Origin: Dermacentor variabilis
Lineage: Eukaryota > Arthropoda > Arachnida > Ixodida > Ixodidae
Reading direction: 5' to 3'
DNA length: 64,000 nucleotides
NCBI RefSeq assembly: GCF_050947875.1
Contig: NC_134570.1
Span: 243,528,584 to 243,592,583 of the forward strand
Shown here: positions 32,120 to 45,425 of the stretch, piece after piece
How the letters are laid out: each line of letters begins with the position of its first letter
Numbering within the stretch: the first letter of the stretch is position 1
Translations under genes and position numbers: made by a program
Notes under the pieces: model-generated
What the model saw: only the letters and a program-made list of their open reading frames with translations
What the model was told of the DNA's origin: nothing
Databases searched by the model: none

Positions 32120-35100
32120 CATCTCAACTAACTCGCTCAGCAACAAGTTCTACTCAGAGCAATGTTTATATAAAAAGAAGAATGAATAACATTAGTTGCT
32201 AAAATTAATCATCAACATCAAAACTTTTAAGCTGAGCGCTGCAAGATAGCTTTCTCAAAGCAGTGCGTGGGCTCACCAGGGTGGATCGCTTTCACGTCGG
32301 GAAACTGCGAAAACCACCAGCGTTAGCGAGCGGCGGCGATCGCGCGCTGCGTTCTTCGGCCGGAGGTGACGTCACCGCCCCAAGCAGTGCCCGTCGGTTT
32401 TCCCCCTTTTCACTTCTCCACTGCGCGTTATGAAGCATATCAGACGAGCAGTTAAGGCGGAATAATCGCAATTTTCTGAGAAAAAAAGAACGCTTCTTGT
32501 GGGAAATACACATGACCCACTTCAACTACCTCACATTGCGTACTAAGGCTGTAATTCATTCACACACTTAAATTCGCGTGCTGATCGGCCATACTTCTCA
32601 TCTGAATTTCACTAAACTTGATTTGGGTGGCAGTAGTAGTCCCGTGGCTGTGGGCCTGCACTTGCCCACGTAGTCTAGCGCGAAGGCAGTACCTGTATCG
32701 GACAGGTGTACTGATTATATCAGCGCGGATGCGCATCGGTGATGCGCAGTGTGTACAGCGCGCTGCATTCATGTCTTTATAAGCCGCGCTCTAAATAAAC
32801 CTTCGTTCTTTCCTGCACTGACCATGCTGCTGTAAGCGTCGTCTCCCTTGGCACGTTACAGTGCCCACACATTTCCAACTTTTCGTGGGAAGACAGCGGT
32901 CCCTTTACCAGATATACCAAACTGGTTTCACCAAACCAGTTGCCCCGTTTAACTGGACGCCGGGGAACGGACTAGGGGCCTCGTTGAAAGCATGAAAATT
33001 AGATAGCCAAAATTGAGTAATTAGTAATAATTCGCAACAATCATAATTATTGCGGAAGCGTTAAACTGTTCTCATACACCACCGAATGTGACCTCGGTGT
33101 AAAGTAGACATCTCTAAGACACTGGCAAACGTTGCAGATAATGGCAGTATAGAGGGTTCGGGGTTTCCCAAGGTCCCTATTAACGTTGCGCTCTTAAGGC
33201 TTTGCCCACTCATAAATAACCATGTTATCCCTAAATTTCAACTTCGTGGAACGTTGAGTTATTTTAGGACGCTAGGGCGTAATTGCTACGTGGTTCGTAA
33301 AATAAATTTATAAAGCGCGAAACATAAATTTGTTCCGATTATAGAGCAGAATTTACGATGCAAGTTACCCAACTAAAATTATTCGTGTACAGCAAGTATA
33401 ACCCTAATAAAGTCAAGCTTGAACACAGCTAAATAATTTCTCTCAAGATAGCACGTTTATCCTTCCTTCATTGGTTCTTTCACCAGTGAAAACTACGCGA
33501 TGACTTCATTTCCTCGCCGCACTATATATTTCACAACTTGTCAATCGTGTTTATAAGGTAGGCATTGCTGCATTCGGTAATAATCCATAATTTCAATCAT
33601 TCCTGCGTCGCGATAGTAAACTGATATTACCACCGATACAGCAACTATCAGTAACAGCTAATATTACCACGATGTATTAACATTACATTAATTAGCAGGA
33701 GCATTGTAAGTGCGCTTCTGATCAAGTTCGGGTACTAATTTCCGTTGTTCTTTCTTCTGCATTTGATTTTTTTACGCGAGCTGTACCCACTTCTCATTTT
33801 AGTGTCCTTGGTCTCTGAAGGCAACTGGAACAAATAAATACATTTTCACCAGAGACGTACTCAATCAACTCAATGCAAACTTGTCTTCTTTATCTAGATG
33901 ACGATTGATATTTCAACAAAATGTAAACAACGTATGCGTCGTGTACTCAATTGAGGTTAAAAAATTTCGCGCCTCCTACGGTGCCAGTAAATAGAGAGAA
34001 AACGGGTATTCAACATTTTCAAAAGCGCATAATCACTGCGATTTTTGGTTCTTCCAGGTCAGTGGGAAAATTTTGTAAGCCTTTCATATAACGGCTTTTA
34101 GCGGGCAGAAAAATACGGTTTAGCAATGTTAAATTAGCCCTTGAAAAATTTACCTGCGCCTCACCCGTGACATACGCCACAGTTTTTCTAAATATATTTA
34201 AACTCGACGAAAGATATCGATATTTTTGGACACTGTGGAAACACGCATAATGCGCTCTTGAATGCTTCCACGAGCATTAACAGATTATTATTTATTTATT
34301 TACAAATAATGGCAGATGTGATGCCTGGTGCAAGTAATAAACATCAGATACAGCTAGGTAAACCTGACCGCATTGGCATCTGTGGGGCAGTCACCGCGAA
34401 CGTATACCGAGTAAAAAAATTAATACATAAATGTTTGCCCCACGGCTAACAGCCTAATCCATCAGGGGCAAGGTCGAATAAGGACAAAATGAGTTTGTAT
34501 TGTCGACAACATAATTTTTTTGAGTGAACATGACAGCTGCGACAGACGACAGGAAAAGGGCCGGACGTAAGTTTTAGTATAGCTGCTGCTGTCGAACCGT
34601 GGTGTCCAATATTTTTATGCACACAAGGTTGTCAGAACTCCTTCAACGAAGAGAAACGTCTGAAAAAAGAAAGCAGCCCGCCTAACCATTCCATTACCGT
34701 AGATGTAGTTTTAGCTCGCTGTCCTGTAAAAGAATTTTTTTAAAACTTCACAGGGCAAGGGTCATGAAACAAGCAGAGACTGTTATGGGTATTTTCAGAC
34801 ACTGCAGCCATCGCATATTCAGCTCAATTAGTAAAAACGAGGTTGCAGGTTCGGCGCCCGTGCTCGGCAGGAATGCAAGAGTTGATGGATACGCTTTAGA
34901 AGGGCTGATTGTTAATACCAAATGTAGAATACACGCTGTAAACATTAGTGAATAAGAGCCCGGGAAAATTTTTCGGGGCCCCTCCCGCACAGCACCTTTC
35001 GTATCCCATACGATGACATAGAACATAAAACCGAGTTATTCAATATCAATCAACCAATACATCATTCAATTGATGTATCAGTCAATCCCCGCGAATATTT

Positions 35101-35830
35101 AAATATATAGCCATAACCATGTTCATTGGAAACGCGTGCAGCATGATTTTCTTTTTGTTTACTTATACAGCAGCAGCAGCTACATCTGCAGCTGACAAGC
35201 ACTGCATCGCGAGGCATTCCCAAACATATCCAGCAACGAAACGCGGGCCAGTGCCGCATTGCTGGCATTCGGGTCAGCAACCTCCCGCTGAAGCACACCT
35301 TCAACCACACACCGCAAATAGACTCCCGCTCTGGGAGGCCACTTTGTAGGCGTCTTTCAGGAGGGTCCACGAGCACTACGCACTGCATAGCCGAGCGTTA
35401 GGGACTATTCCTCGGACACAGCCTACGCCTATGGCCTAGCCTCGCTGCCGACCTCGTGCCCCCGACGTCGCTTTAGAACTTTCCTTCTTTCTTGCCCCTT
35501 CTCTCCTATCCAGCACGGCGTTCATCGTTACTTTTTGTGCCTCAGGAAAAACTGCCTTACTTGTAGCTAAGTCGCATCTTTGGCCCATGGAATAACGTTG
35601 CCAGCGTATCTCCCGCTACGAAGGTACTTATAAACTTTCTCAGAGACACTGGTCTCGTTCAGATACTTTAGTTTGTAAAGAGTTGTGTTGGTGTTTTGTG
35701 TAGGTTCTGCACCTGTCGTGAAATCTACATATAATTTCATTCCATTTTCATAGTACCCATCTGCAGTAGCAGGCTAGGCGTGCCGCCAGGGAAACACCTA
35801 CGATATTTGCAGTAAAGTAAGCATGCAAGT

Positions 35831-35835
<5 letters not shown>
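32120..35835. other. No recognised gene
   Basis: Mostly A/T-rich single-copy-looking sequence. 32707-32858 starts TGTACTGATTAT, contains AATAAA near 32792 and ends CACGTTACA, so it could be a solo LTR, but no second copy supports this. A TTTATTTATTTA run at 34286 may mark a LINE 3' end. 35150-35180 has CAG repeats. Confidence 0.4.

Positions 35836-35917
<82 letters not shown>
35836..35917. repeat. (AT)n microsatellite
   Basis: About 80 bp of pure AT dinucleotides. Confidence 0.95.
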
Positions 35918-35918
<1 letters not shown>

Positions 35919-36024
35919 CCAAGAAGAAAGGAAACCGAGGCGCGCGATTCTTATTAGTCCTATCATAAGAAGCCGACAAGGTCATTGTCATTGGGAAGGA
36001 CAAGGATTGTTGACTTCTTATGAC

Positions 36025-36025
<1 letters not shown>

Positions 36026-36106
<81 letters not shown>
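36026..36106. repeat. (AT)n microsatellite
   Basis: About 80 bp of pure AT, ending exactly where the Penelope-like family C 3' end (GGGGTTTCCAGC) begins. Confidence 0.95.
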
Positions 36107-36109
<3 letters not shown>

Positions 36110-38730
36110 GTTTCCAGCTAGTACGGGCGCGAGCACAAGTAAGACGAAATGCACAACACAATGCTGGACTTACAACTGAAGTTTATTGTGAATACATTCC
36201 ACAAGTCTCCGCCACGCATGCGTATACACCCGAGAACAATAACAAGGTTCATAGTCAAATATCAACAAAAGATATACACGTGCACAAAAGCCAAGTCACA
36301 CCCCTTCCCGACAAAGCGAACAACACTTGAATTAACATAATAAATTTAAAAATTGAAGTTCTTCATCATTGATATAGACCGAGGGTTCACTCACACATGT
36401 ATGCATGCCCATCTTTTTGATGTGGAACGCTTGAATTATTTCTGTTTCTAGCTTACTGCGTTTTCTCCCCACAATCGATACACTATCAAAAAGTGGTCGG
36501 CAATAGTGCCTTTTACAATGCAATGGCAAGTTCAGTCCTGTACCGGTAGGTACCAAATAGCGATGCTCACGCATGCGGTCATTAATGCAACGACCTGTCT
36601 GGCCAATATAGGCCAGTCTGCATGAGAGAGATATGTGATATACGAACGAAGATGCATAGTTATTGTGAGGAAAAGCGGTGTGCTTTTTTCCACAGTCACT
36701 AGTCGCATCTTTCTTTTCTCCTGTGATGCTTTTGCACAACCTAACCAATTTGCTCGGTGCCAAAAACACTAGTATGACGCAATTCCTAGTGGCCACCCTC
36801 TTAAGATTATGAGACAAGGCATGCAAATATGGCAACAGTACGACGTTTTTTCTTTTTGAAGATTCATTGTCATCTGCAGTTACCGGGGGTTTCATTTTTG
36901 TCAACTTTCTAAACGCAGATTCAGTCACAGCCATCAAAAGTGCAACCGAGTACTCTGCCGACACTAATCTCGCCTTCTGGGCTTCAAAACTCTGCTGCAA
37001 CGAGTGAATGCAACTCTTGTTAAAAGATCGTTCGTCAAGCACAAGGAAACTATGCCACGTTTTATTAATTTGGAGTGGGATGATTAGTACGGGAGGAGCG
37101 AGTTTTTCTATCTAGAACAATAACGCCAAGACACATGACTCCCACTTCATATTTAATTTCCAAATCAAGAAATCTGATCAAATTTTCTTTGCAAAGTTCA
37201 AACGTGAATCTGAGGCCTCGGGAGGACTCCTAGAAACACATTAAAAGCCTTCTTGCATTTGATTCAAGGCTATCACCGAAATTAAACCTTGAACGCACTA
37301 ATAAATCATCCACATACCTAAATATCTGCGCAATACGTTTGTCCTGTAGCCTGTGAATTACACTACTGTCAAACTTGAATAAAAAAATGTCGCACAGTAC
37401 TGGAGAAACCTTAGATCCGACGCAAATGCCCTTTCTCTGAATGAAGATATCGTTATTAAAGGACACTACAGTGGTTGACAGGTAAAACGTGAGAAGTTCC
37501 AGGAAAGACTCAAGTGACGAAGCGCATGAATTCATAAAAGCTACTTCCCCTCTTTCTTCAATCAGATCACCTACAGCTGTACACAGGTCATCGTGTGGGA
37601 TAGGATAGAACAATTCCTGAATATCTACAGACATCGCAGCATTCGCACAAAGCTCACTTGACTTTAACCAGTCCACAACTTCCGAGGAGCTCTGGACGCC
37701 AAAAAGATCCGAAGTATCCTGAGTTTTCAACGTACGCTGAAGGAACCCACTAACGACTATCTGCCATGAGCCTGCTTCTGTGGCTTGTGTGTCTTAGCTG
37801 CCAAAAACACACGTAACACATATTGCTTACTTTATTTTACGGCTTTTTCTAAGGCGTCAAGCTTCAGTTTCTTGAGAAGTTTTATTGCTAGAGCTTCCCA
37901 CTTTTTGGGCGACACATACACTGGCCGAAAATTCTTCTCAATGACAAGGACAGCTTTTTCTTGAAAGAGAGCCTTTGGAAGCATGACAAACCAACCTTCT
38001 TCGTCGGTCTGTAACAGGTTCATCTCCCCGCTGTTGAAGTGCTGAACGACATGTCGGAGAATTTTGTCGTCACGTCCCCTCTGTTTTCTGTGCCACCTCA
38101 GCAGACAGTCAACTCTTTCAGAATGCGCGCTGTCCTTTTCATCTATTGGGGCCTTTACCGCTATTTTATGAACGCTAGCCAGAATCTGAGGCCCGGTGAC
38201 CTGCCGCACCATGCTGAACTTAGGACCTTTACTAAGGAGCCTGTCACTTTCATCCGGTACTTCAGCCCCTTGCAAGTACACGACACACACACGATCATGT
38301 TTTTTCTGAGGTTTCTTCGGAAAATTCCTGCGAATGTCGTTCCAGTACACCTCTGTCACCGTGTCAGCTAGGCGCCTCGTGTGCCGAAATTTGGCAGTTC
38401 CCGCGAAGTCGTTGCTTTTTGAAGGCAAACCACCCGGAGCCCTTCGTGTTGATGTCTGACCAATGCTCCGACTTCAGGATCCGACACACCCTTTTCCAGT
38501 GGCCTGTTGACGGCTGCAGAATACCAAACATGGCTCTAACGTCTTCTGGCGGTAGGCCATCCTTGACGCAATTTGAGCAATACCGAGACTTGCAAGTTGA
38601 AACTGCTATCGCACTAACACAAATGCTGGCGGGATCCGCAGAACAGGAAACACGTACAAAGAAGCCCAAGGTAGAAGAAAAGCAGTTTAGTAGAGTGGTT
38701 TGCTGGGCCAGTTGGTGCATGGTGAACCTA
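36107..38730 (-). mobile_element. Penelope-like element, family C, full length but decayed
   Basis: On the minus strand an ORF starting at 38720 runs to about 36332, followed by a 220-bp 3' UTR. The start lies about 10 bp from the junction with a second 3' end (38731-38890), the tandem arrangement known as a pseudo-LTR. The far end touches an (AT)n tract. Confidence 0.8.
36332..38720 (-). pseudogene. Penelope-like family C reverse transcriptase/GIY-YIG protein
   Basis: Fragments in order: N-terminus MHQLAQQTTLLNCF (38720), homologous to MYQLAQQATLMNSF of family A, and SRYCSNCVKDGLPPEDV. In another frame (38428-37832) come TVTEVYWNDIRRNFPKK, the DEEGWFVMLPKALFQEKA block and KNFRPVYVSPKKWEAL. 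The reverse transcriptase (37730-37230) has MSVDIQELFYPIPHDDL, GICVGSKVSPVLCDIFLF and the catalytic FRYVDDLLV. The endonuclease (37042-36332) has LAYIGQTGRCINDRMREH. At least three frame changes separate these pieces. It is about as long as family A (803 residues). Confidence 0.8.

Positions 38731-40126
<1,396 letters not shown>

Positions 40127-40185
<59 letters not shown>
40127..40185. repeat. (AT)n microsatellite
   Basis: About 58 bp of AT between the LINE truncation point and the Gypsy fragment. Confidence 0.95.
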
Positions 40186-40187
<2 letters not shown>

Positions 40188-40946
40188 AATGTCAACGCAC
40201 ACCATTGTCCTCACGAAGCGGACGAATCGAATCCTTACCAACAATGTTGTCGAAGTATGTCGCAGCTGACCAGAAGAACTGGGACGCCGTCTTAACTTTT
40301 TTGTAACTTACGCGTGCAATAGTGCCAACCACGAAGTTACTGGATATGCGCTGTTCTTTTTGCTGTACGCATGCGCTCCCCAGCGCTTCCTGGACACTAT
40401 TTTACCTTTATTGTGCCAAGCAGATCCTTCCATCGCCTAAACTCTGTGTCTTGCTGAGGAAGCACGTCGACTGGCGCGTCTTAGGACGCTGTCCTCACAA
40501 AATTAAGGCCACAACAAGATTCGCTATAATGCGCGGCATATCCCCGTGAGCATTACCCCCAGTGATTATGTTTGGATTTGGACGCCTGTTCGCAAAAAGG
40601 AATTGTACCGCAAGTTTCTCGCCACTTACACCAGAATATTCGTTATACTCCCCCGCTTGAGGGATGTGAACTATGTCGTCGCCACAGTGACGGCAAGTAA
40701 TCGGCGTTCAGGTGCGACGCAAGTTGTTGACGGGGCCACACTCACGCAGTACCATCACAGGTCCCTTTAACTCGCTCAGCGGGCTTCGTCTGCCTCCAGG
40801 TAAAATGTCGCAGCACTGCGCAACTGAGGCAGATAAAGAAGTAGAGTGTGCGCGCGTGATCTCGGGGTACCCTGCGCCGGCTTGGCCTGGCCTGTAGCTT
40901 CCTCTTGGAACTCGTTTCACCCTGTAAATAAACATTATTCGTAACA
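40186..40946 (+). mobile_element. 3' end of a Ty3/Gypsy element (integrase C-terminus plus LTR)
   Basis: Reading, with frameshifts and stops: TNRILTN, then NHEVTGYALFFLLYA, LCLAEEARRLARLRTLSSQ, SDYVWIWTPVRKKELYRKFL, ending near 40770. These match the integrase end at 29800-30250 block for block. A short interval leads to a CTCCAGGTAAAA polypurine-like tract and an LTR. The 5' side stops at the (AT)n tract and the LTR end is 2 bp from the next one. Confidence 0.75.
40806..40946 (+). repeat. 3' LTR (about 141 bp) of the Gypsy fragment
   Basis: Starts TGTCGCAGCACTG after a purine-rich tract and ends TTCGTAACA, with AATAAAC just before the end. No 5' partner is in the window. Confidence 0.6.
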
Positions 40947-40947
40947 T

Positions 40948-40948
<1 letters not shown>

Positions 40949-40997
<49 letters not shown>
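40949..40997. repeat. (AT)n microsatellite
   Basis: About 47 bp of AT between the Gypsy LTR and the I-clade LINE. Confidence 0.95.
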
Positions 40998-40999
<2 letters not shown>

Positions 41000-43084
41000 A
41001 GATCTCGCTTGCGCTCACAGTTTTCCCAGGGCAGCTGGATAAATCGTAAAACACATTCATGGTGCTCCGGATCGCTTGCATGCGTAGTTTACTGCAAATA
41101 TCGCAATCCCTCTCACTTTGAAAGACACTCACAACATGCTGGGTTTTAGGTCCGCACTTTCCACGCAGGAAGCCATGAAGCAAATTAAACACCACATAAT
41201 CAACGGATATTCTAGAAATATTAAGAACATACTCGGATTAGACTTGCAAAAAGCGTTCGAAAGCATCAAGCATGAGTATATCCTCACTACGATAGAAGAC
41301 ATTGGACTCGGGTTGAGGATGTTTAAATACATCAAATCCTTTCTCGAAGCACTCACTGTGAAGATAAAGGTCGGTGACACAAACTCGGAAGTGGTTCAGC
41401 TCGGAGATCAAGCAGTGCCCCAAGGATCGAGCCCCAAGGATCGGTGATCTGTCCCGTCCTTTTCAACCTGTGCATGATTGGTCTGTCCAGAAAGCTGGGC
41501 AACATTAATGGCATTGACCATACCATATATGCTGGTGATCTCACTCTATGGTGTGCTGGTGGCAGTGAAGGGCAGATACAGGACGCAATGACTGAAGCGA
41601 TCGAGACGGTGGAGGAATATATGAGACCCACTCGACTCATGTGCTCCCTAAATAAATCGGAGTTGCTACTTTACAGACGTGAAAAAGGGGGCAGGCCTAA
41701 GGGCCGGAATTCTTTATCAGAAGCAATATACACCTACATACAGAAAATTGTGTCAATATATCCAGAGTCAACGTGATCAGGGTACTAGGCTTTTTCATTG
41801 ATGCAAACGGTGGAAACCATATGGAAGTCACAAAAATCACCCTTAATAGGGATAACACGTGCAGGATCATCAGACACCTGGCAGGAAGTCACAAGGGCAT
41901 GAAAGATAACCTCATCAGGTTAATCAACTCTTTCGTACTCTGTCATATCTCATACGCCGCTGCGATGTACAACTGGACGCAGGTTCAACTCAAGAAGCTT
42001 GACGCAGCGATCGAGAAAGTTCTTAAAAGCGCATTGGGGATCCCAATTCCAACGAGCACTGAAAAATTGCTCAAGTTAGGAATACACAACACGACCATGG
42101 AGATCGCGGAGGCTCAAGAAACATCACACATAGCGACACTATCGACAACCAGCACGGGAAGATCAATCCTGGGCAAGATCATGATCAACCCCATTACGAA
42201 CTTAGCAAAGTACACTAAAGTTCATCGAGAATTCGCAGAAAACATAATTGTGGCACCGCTACCCAGGAATATGCACCCAAAACATAACATCAACAGGAGA
42301 GTTGCACGAGCCAGGGCGTTAATCAAGAAAATGGATAGAGGGGGCAGAGGAGCCTGCTTTGTTGATCCGGCTGCCTACAAGGATCGAACCAAGTTCGTGG
42401 CGGCGGTAGTGGATCATCAGGGCAAATGCACCAACTGCGCCACGGTCTACACTCGCAAACCTGAAGTCGATGAACAAGTTGCCATTGCATTGGCACTAAC
42501 AGACGACAGATTCACAGAAATATATAGTGATCCGAAAACAGCTAATAGAGCTTTCAATAGGGGAAAGATTGCCCCACAGGCTGCGAGAATAATTAACCAA
42601 AGGCAAACAAATGTTACACGTTACATTTATTGGTTCCCCGTGCACCTTGGTTCATTTGATGGTATTTCTGTCAATCCAAATTAATCGGCCAACAGCGTCA
42701 CCCGCGATCTTACGGACCGGGCCGCTTTTACATATGGTTTTGATTCTGCTGGATTGGAGAACCTACAGAGAGAGATGCTCATTACATACAAGGAAATTAC
42801 AAAAGATTACTACATGGAAAGGAAGGAGTTTCCACCCCCTCACTATAGGCTAAACAGAGCACAAGCAGTTACACTTAGGGACGACAGATTACAAACACAG
42901 TCTTATTATTCAGCTGCACATATAAAAGAATGGTCTGACATTGCCGACATGAATATTATATGCAAAGCATGCGGAAAGGAGATATGCACGCTCGAACATT
43001 TGCTGTGATAGTGTGGGTCATTTCCCTGGCATTTCCCGGAATCGGTTTTTAGGAATGATCAGATCTTCAGATCATATCCCTCAA
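40998..43084 (+). mobile_element. I-clade LINE with RNase H, 5'-truncated, split by a Penelope-like insertion
   Basis: Begins inside the reverse transcriptase (MLGFRSALSTQEAMKQI), runs through RT, connection and an RNase H domain to a CCHC-like C-terminus. It is interrupted at 43084 by a Penelope-like insertion, with the LINE continuing at 45293-45425. LINE-encoded RNase H is characteristic of the I group. Confidence 0.8.
41118..43010 (+). pseudogene. I-clade reverse transcriptase/RNase H
   Basis: The RT has LGLDLQKAFESIKHEYI (palm Asp). A frameshift at about 41425-41447 is caused by a 14-bp tandem copy of AGCCCCAAGGATCG. ICPVLFNLCMIGLS and the catalytic box TIYAGDLTLWC follow, where the second residue of ADD is Gly, so the polymerase site is broken. 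Open frame 41773-42684 covers FIDANGGNHMEVTKITL and the RNase H domain (GACFVDPAAY, DEQVAIALAL, IYSDPKTANRAF, YIYWFPVHLG). The last frame (42754-43008) has ICKACGKEICTLEHLL, a Zn-knuckle-type ending. Confidence 0.8.
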
Positions 43085-43116
43085 CAGAACTCATAGTTGG
43101 GCGAGTTTGTACGAAT

Positions 43117-44475
43117 TCATAGTAAAATATTTTGCGTGCACAATTGACAAGGACACAGTGAAAGAAGACACACGAGCGCTTACTCACAACTATGTTATTT
43201 TCGGAAAGATACAGAAGATATATACCCCAGCTATCAGCGCTGAGCATGTGCAACAAGAGTTGTCAGTATAAAAAGAAACAGATTAAAAAACAGATTAGAA
43301 AGGTTCAACCAGTATTTAAAAAATCGAATTCATTTTCAGTGATTACAACCGATGGTTGGCTTATGCATTTTTCAGCGCACGTTTTGATATCAAATGCTTT
43401 GTGATTTCACGTGTTAGTTTATTTTTATGTGAAAACAAAATATCAGTGTTAAAAAATACCGGATCACAATGACATCGATTACAGTGGTTCGACAAATGCG
43501 AATGGTTTTCGTTACCGAGAGAACGTTCATGTTCTTTTAGACGGGTGTTTATGCACCGACCGGTTTGTCCTATGTACATGTTGCCACAGGTCAACGGAAG
43601 CCGGTACACAACATCTGTTCTGCATTTTGTGAATTTTTGATCGTCTTTTAGGTCGCAGCTGCATTTTTTTGCCATATTATCTAACTTATTGGAAATAGCG
43701 TGGCACAGTTTTTGTACCTTGTTAGGAGAGCTGAAAACCACTTCGACGCCATACCGGCTGGCAACATTCTTTAGCCCATGGGAAAAATAATGGACGTAAG
43801 TTACAACTGCAAGGCGCTTTTTGTTCGTGCTAAGCCTGTTCCTTGAATCTGTGGATTGTACACCCTTTACTATTTCTATTACCTTTTCGGCCGCTCTGAG
43901 TATAATGCGTTCCGGGAATCCCACCGAAGCTAGTCTTGTTACCTGATTAGCAAAGCTTTCTTTTATTCGGTGGCAACAAGATTTTACTAAAGCAGCCCGA
44001 AGGCAAGACACCGCAATTCCGCTTTTTTACAATCTTCGAATGTCCTGATTTGTGCTGTAATACGGGCTTTTTAGATCTAGGGCTGTTCATCCAGCATGTG
44101 TGATCAGGTAGCAATCGCAGAGAAAGATCTAGAAACTGTAGTTCGTTTTATTTAGCAATCTCATGGGTAAACTTAAGGCCTAGGCCACGTTCATCGAACG
44201 CTTTCAGTACATTAACCACATTACAGGCATGTTCATTCCCATCAAAAATGACAAAAAATCATCAACAAATCGAAAAATTTTTGCCAAGCTTCCTAAAGCA
44301 CTGTGAATACTTTTGCCTACACGAGCTAGAAAAATGGCGCTTAGTATTGGCGCTACCGTGGAACCTATACATATACTTGATTTTTGCACATACATTGCTT
44401 CATTCCAACCGATAAAAGTAGAACTAAGATAAATGAATAGTATTTCATAAAGCTTTCCACAGGTCCTCCACTAAA
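43117..44475 (-). pseudogene. Penelope-like family B RT fragment and GIY-YIG endonuclease
   Basis: From 44475 downward: ILVLLLSVGMKQCMC, SICIGSTVAPILSAIFLA and the catalytic FRFVDDFLSFL, then LKFTHEIAK and a FLDLSLRLL block, with frameshifts around 44010-44200. The endonuclease frame 44011-43361 reads VASVGFPERIILRAAEKVI, KKCSCDLKDDQKFTKC, VYRLPLTCGNMYIGQTGR and NTRLKEHERSLGNENHSH. The N-terminal half of the RT is missing. The 3' UTR runs to about 43117. Confidence 0.8.
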
Positions 44476-44529
44476 TTTCTAAATTTCTAAATTTCCTTTT
44501 TAATTTCATTTCTAAATTTTACTTTTTTA

Positions 44530-44564
44530 CTTAGACAAAAAGCGCAAGGCGCTTTTTGTCTAAG
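44530..44564. repeat. 16-bp perfect hairpin at a Penelope-like junction
   Basis: CTTAGACAAAAAGCGC (44530-44545) and its exact complement (44549-44564) are separated by AAG. The right arm belongs to the minus-strand Penelope-like fragment (compare 43810-43835). The left arm is a snap-back copy joining A/T-rich filler. Confidence 0.85.
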
Positions 44565-44644
44565 CCTGTTCCTTGAATCTGTGGGTTGTACACCCTTTAC
44601 TATTTTTATTACCTTTTCGGCCGCTCTGACTATAATGTGTATAT

Positions 44645-45280
44645 GTGTTTCCAGCACTCCTAAAAAGGTAGAAAAACTGTGCCAAGCTATTTTCAATAAG
44701 TTAGTTAATAGAGTAAAAAAATGCAGCTGCGGCCTAAAAGACCATCAAAATTCACAAAATTCAGAACAGGTGTTGTGTACCGGCTCCGGCTTGAGTTGAC
44801 CTGTGGCAACATGTACATAGGACAAACCGGTCGGTGCATAAACACCCGTCTAAAAGAACATGAACGTTCTCTCGGTAAAGAAAACCATTCGCACTTATCG
44901 AGCCACTGTAATCGATGTCATTGTGATCCTGTATTTTTTAACACTGACATTTTGTTTTCACATAAAAATAAACTAACACGTGAAATCACAGAAGCCGAAG
45001 CATTTGATATCAAAAAGTGCGCTGAAAAATGCATAAGCCAACCATCGGTTGTAATCACTGAAAATTAATTCGATTTTTTAAATACTGGTTGAACCTTTTT
45101 AATCTGTTTTTAATCTGTTTCTGTTTATACTGACAACTCTTGTTGCACATGCTCAGCGCTGATAGCTGGGGTGTACATATGTTCTGTATCTTTCCGAAAA
45201 TAACATAGCTGTGAGTAAGCGCTCGTGTGTCTCCCTTCACTGTGTCCTTGTCAATTGTGCGCGCTAAATATTTTACTATG
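44645..45280 (+). pseudogene. Penelope-like family B GIY-YIG endonuclease, plus strand
   Basis: Starts abruptly at VSSTPKKVEKLCQAIF (family B VFSAPNKVQKLCQ), then KKCSCGLKDHQ, a frame change, VYRLRLELTCGNMYIGQTGR, NTRLKEHERSLGKENHSH, and ends at QPSVVITEN before a stop at 45066-45068. Three residues are altered or inserted between the VYRL strand and YIG. The 3' UTR ends exactly at the target duplication. Head-to-head with the minus fragment at 44549-44640. Confidence 0.8.
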
Positions 45281-45292
45281 CATATCCCTCAA

Positions 45293-45425
45293 GTCCTGGC
45301 TGTCTAGTACGCCCGTGATAGGGCTAGGAGGCTTGACCTCCCCATCCCAACATGGGACTAGCCTGGCAGGTGGCAACACCTTGTACAGGGTGTTGTACAG
45401 AATAAAGTATTTTGCTCCTGCTCCT
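45293..45425 (+). mobile_element. 3' end of the I-clade LINE
   Basis: Continues the LINE after the Penelope-like insertion: GTCCTGGCTGTCTAGTACGCC, then a CAACACCTTGTACAGGGTGTTG hairpin-like segment and AATAAAG near 45402. The end of the element is placed near 45425 by composition only. Confidence 0.55.

Larger units (their letters stand above)
43085..45280. mobile_element. Compound Penelope-like insertion (family B) with 12-bp target duplication
   Basis: Bounded by CATATCCCTCAA at 43073-43084 and 45281-45292. Inside, from left: a roughly 35-bp tail (start of the family B ORF, minus strand, 43085-43116), a minus-strand copy with RT fragment and endonuclease (43117-44475), A/T-rich filler (44476-44529), a small minus fragment (44549-44640) and an inverted plus-strand endonuclease copy with 3' UTR ending TTTTACTATG at 45280. 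Removing it rejoins the I-clade LINE, so it behaved as a single insertion. Confidence 0.8.

Noticed and set aside
32707..32858. Solo LTR
   Set aside because: It has TG...CA ends and an AATAAA, but there is no second copy or target duplication, so it is mentioned only as a possibility.
35737..36330. Open frames encoding long Ile-Tyr repeats
   Set aside because: They are translations of (AT)n tracts (also 38811-39096 and 40935-41195), not genes.
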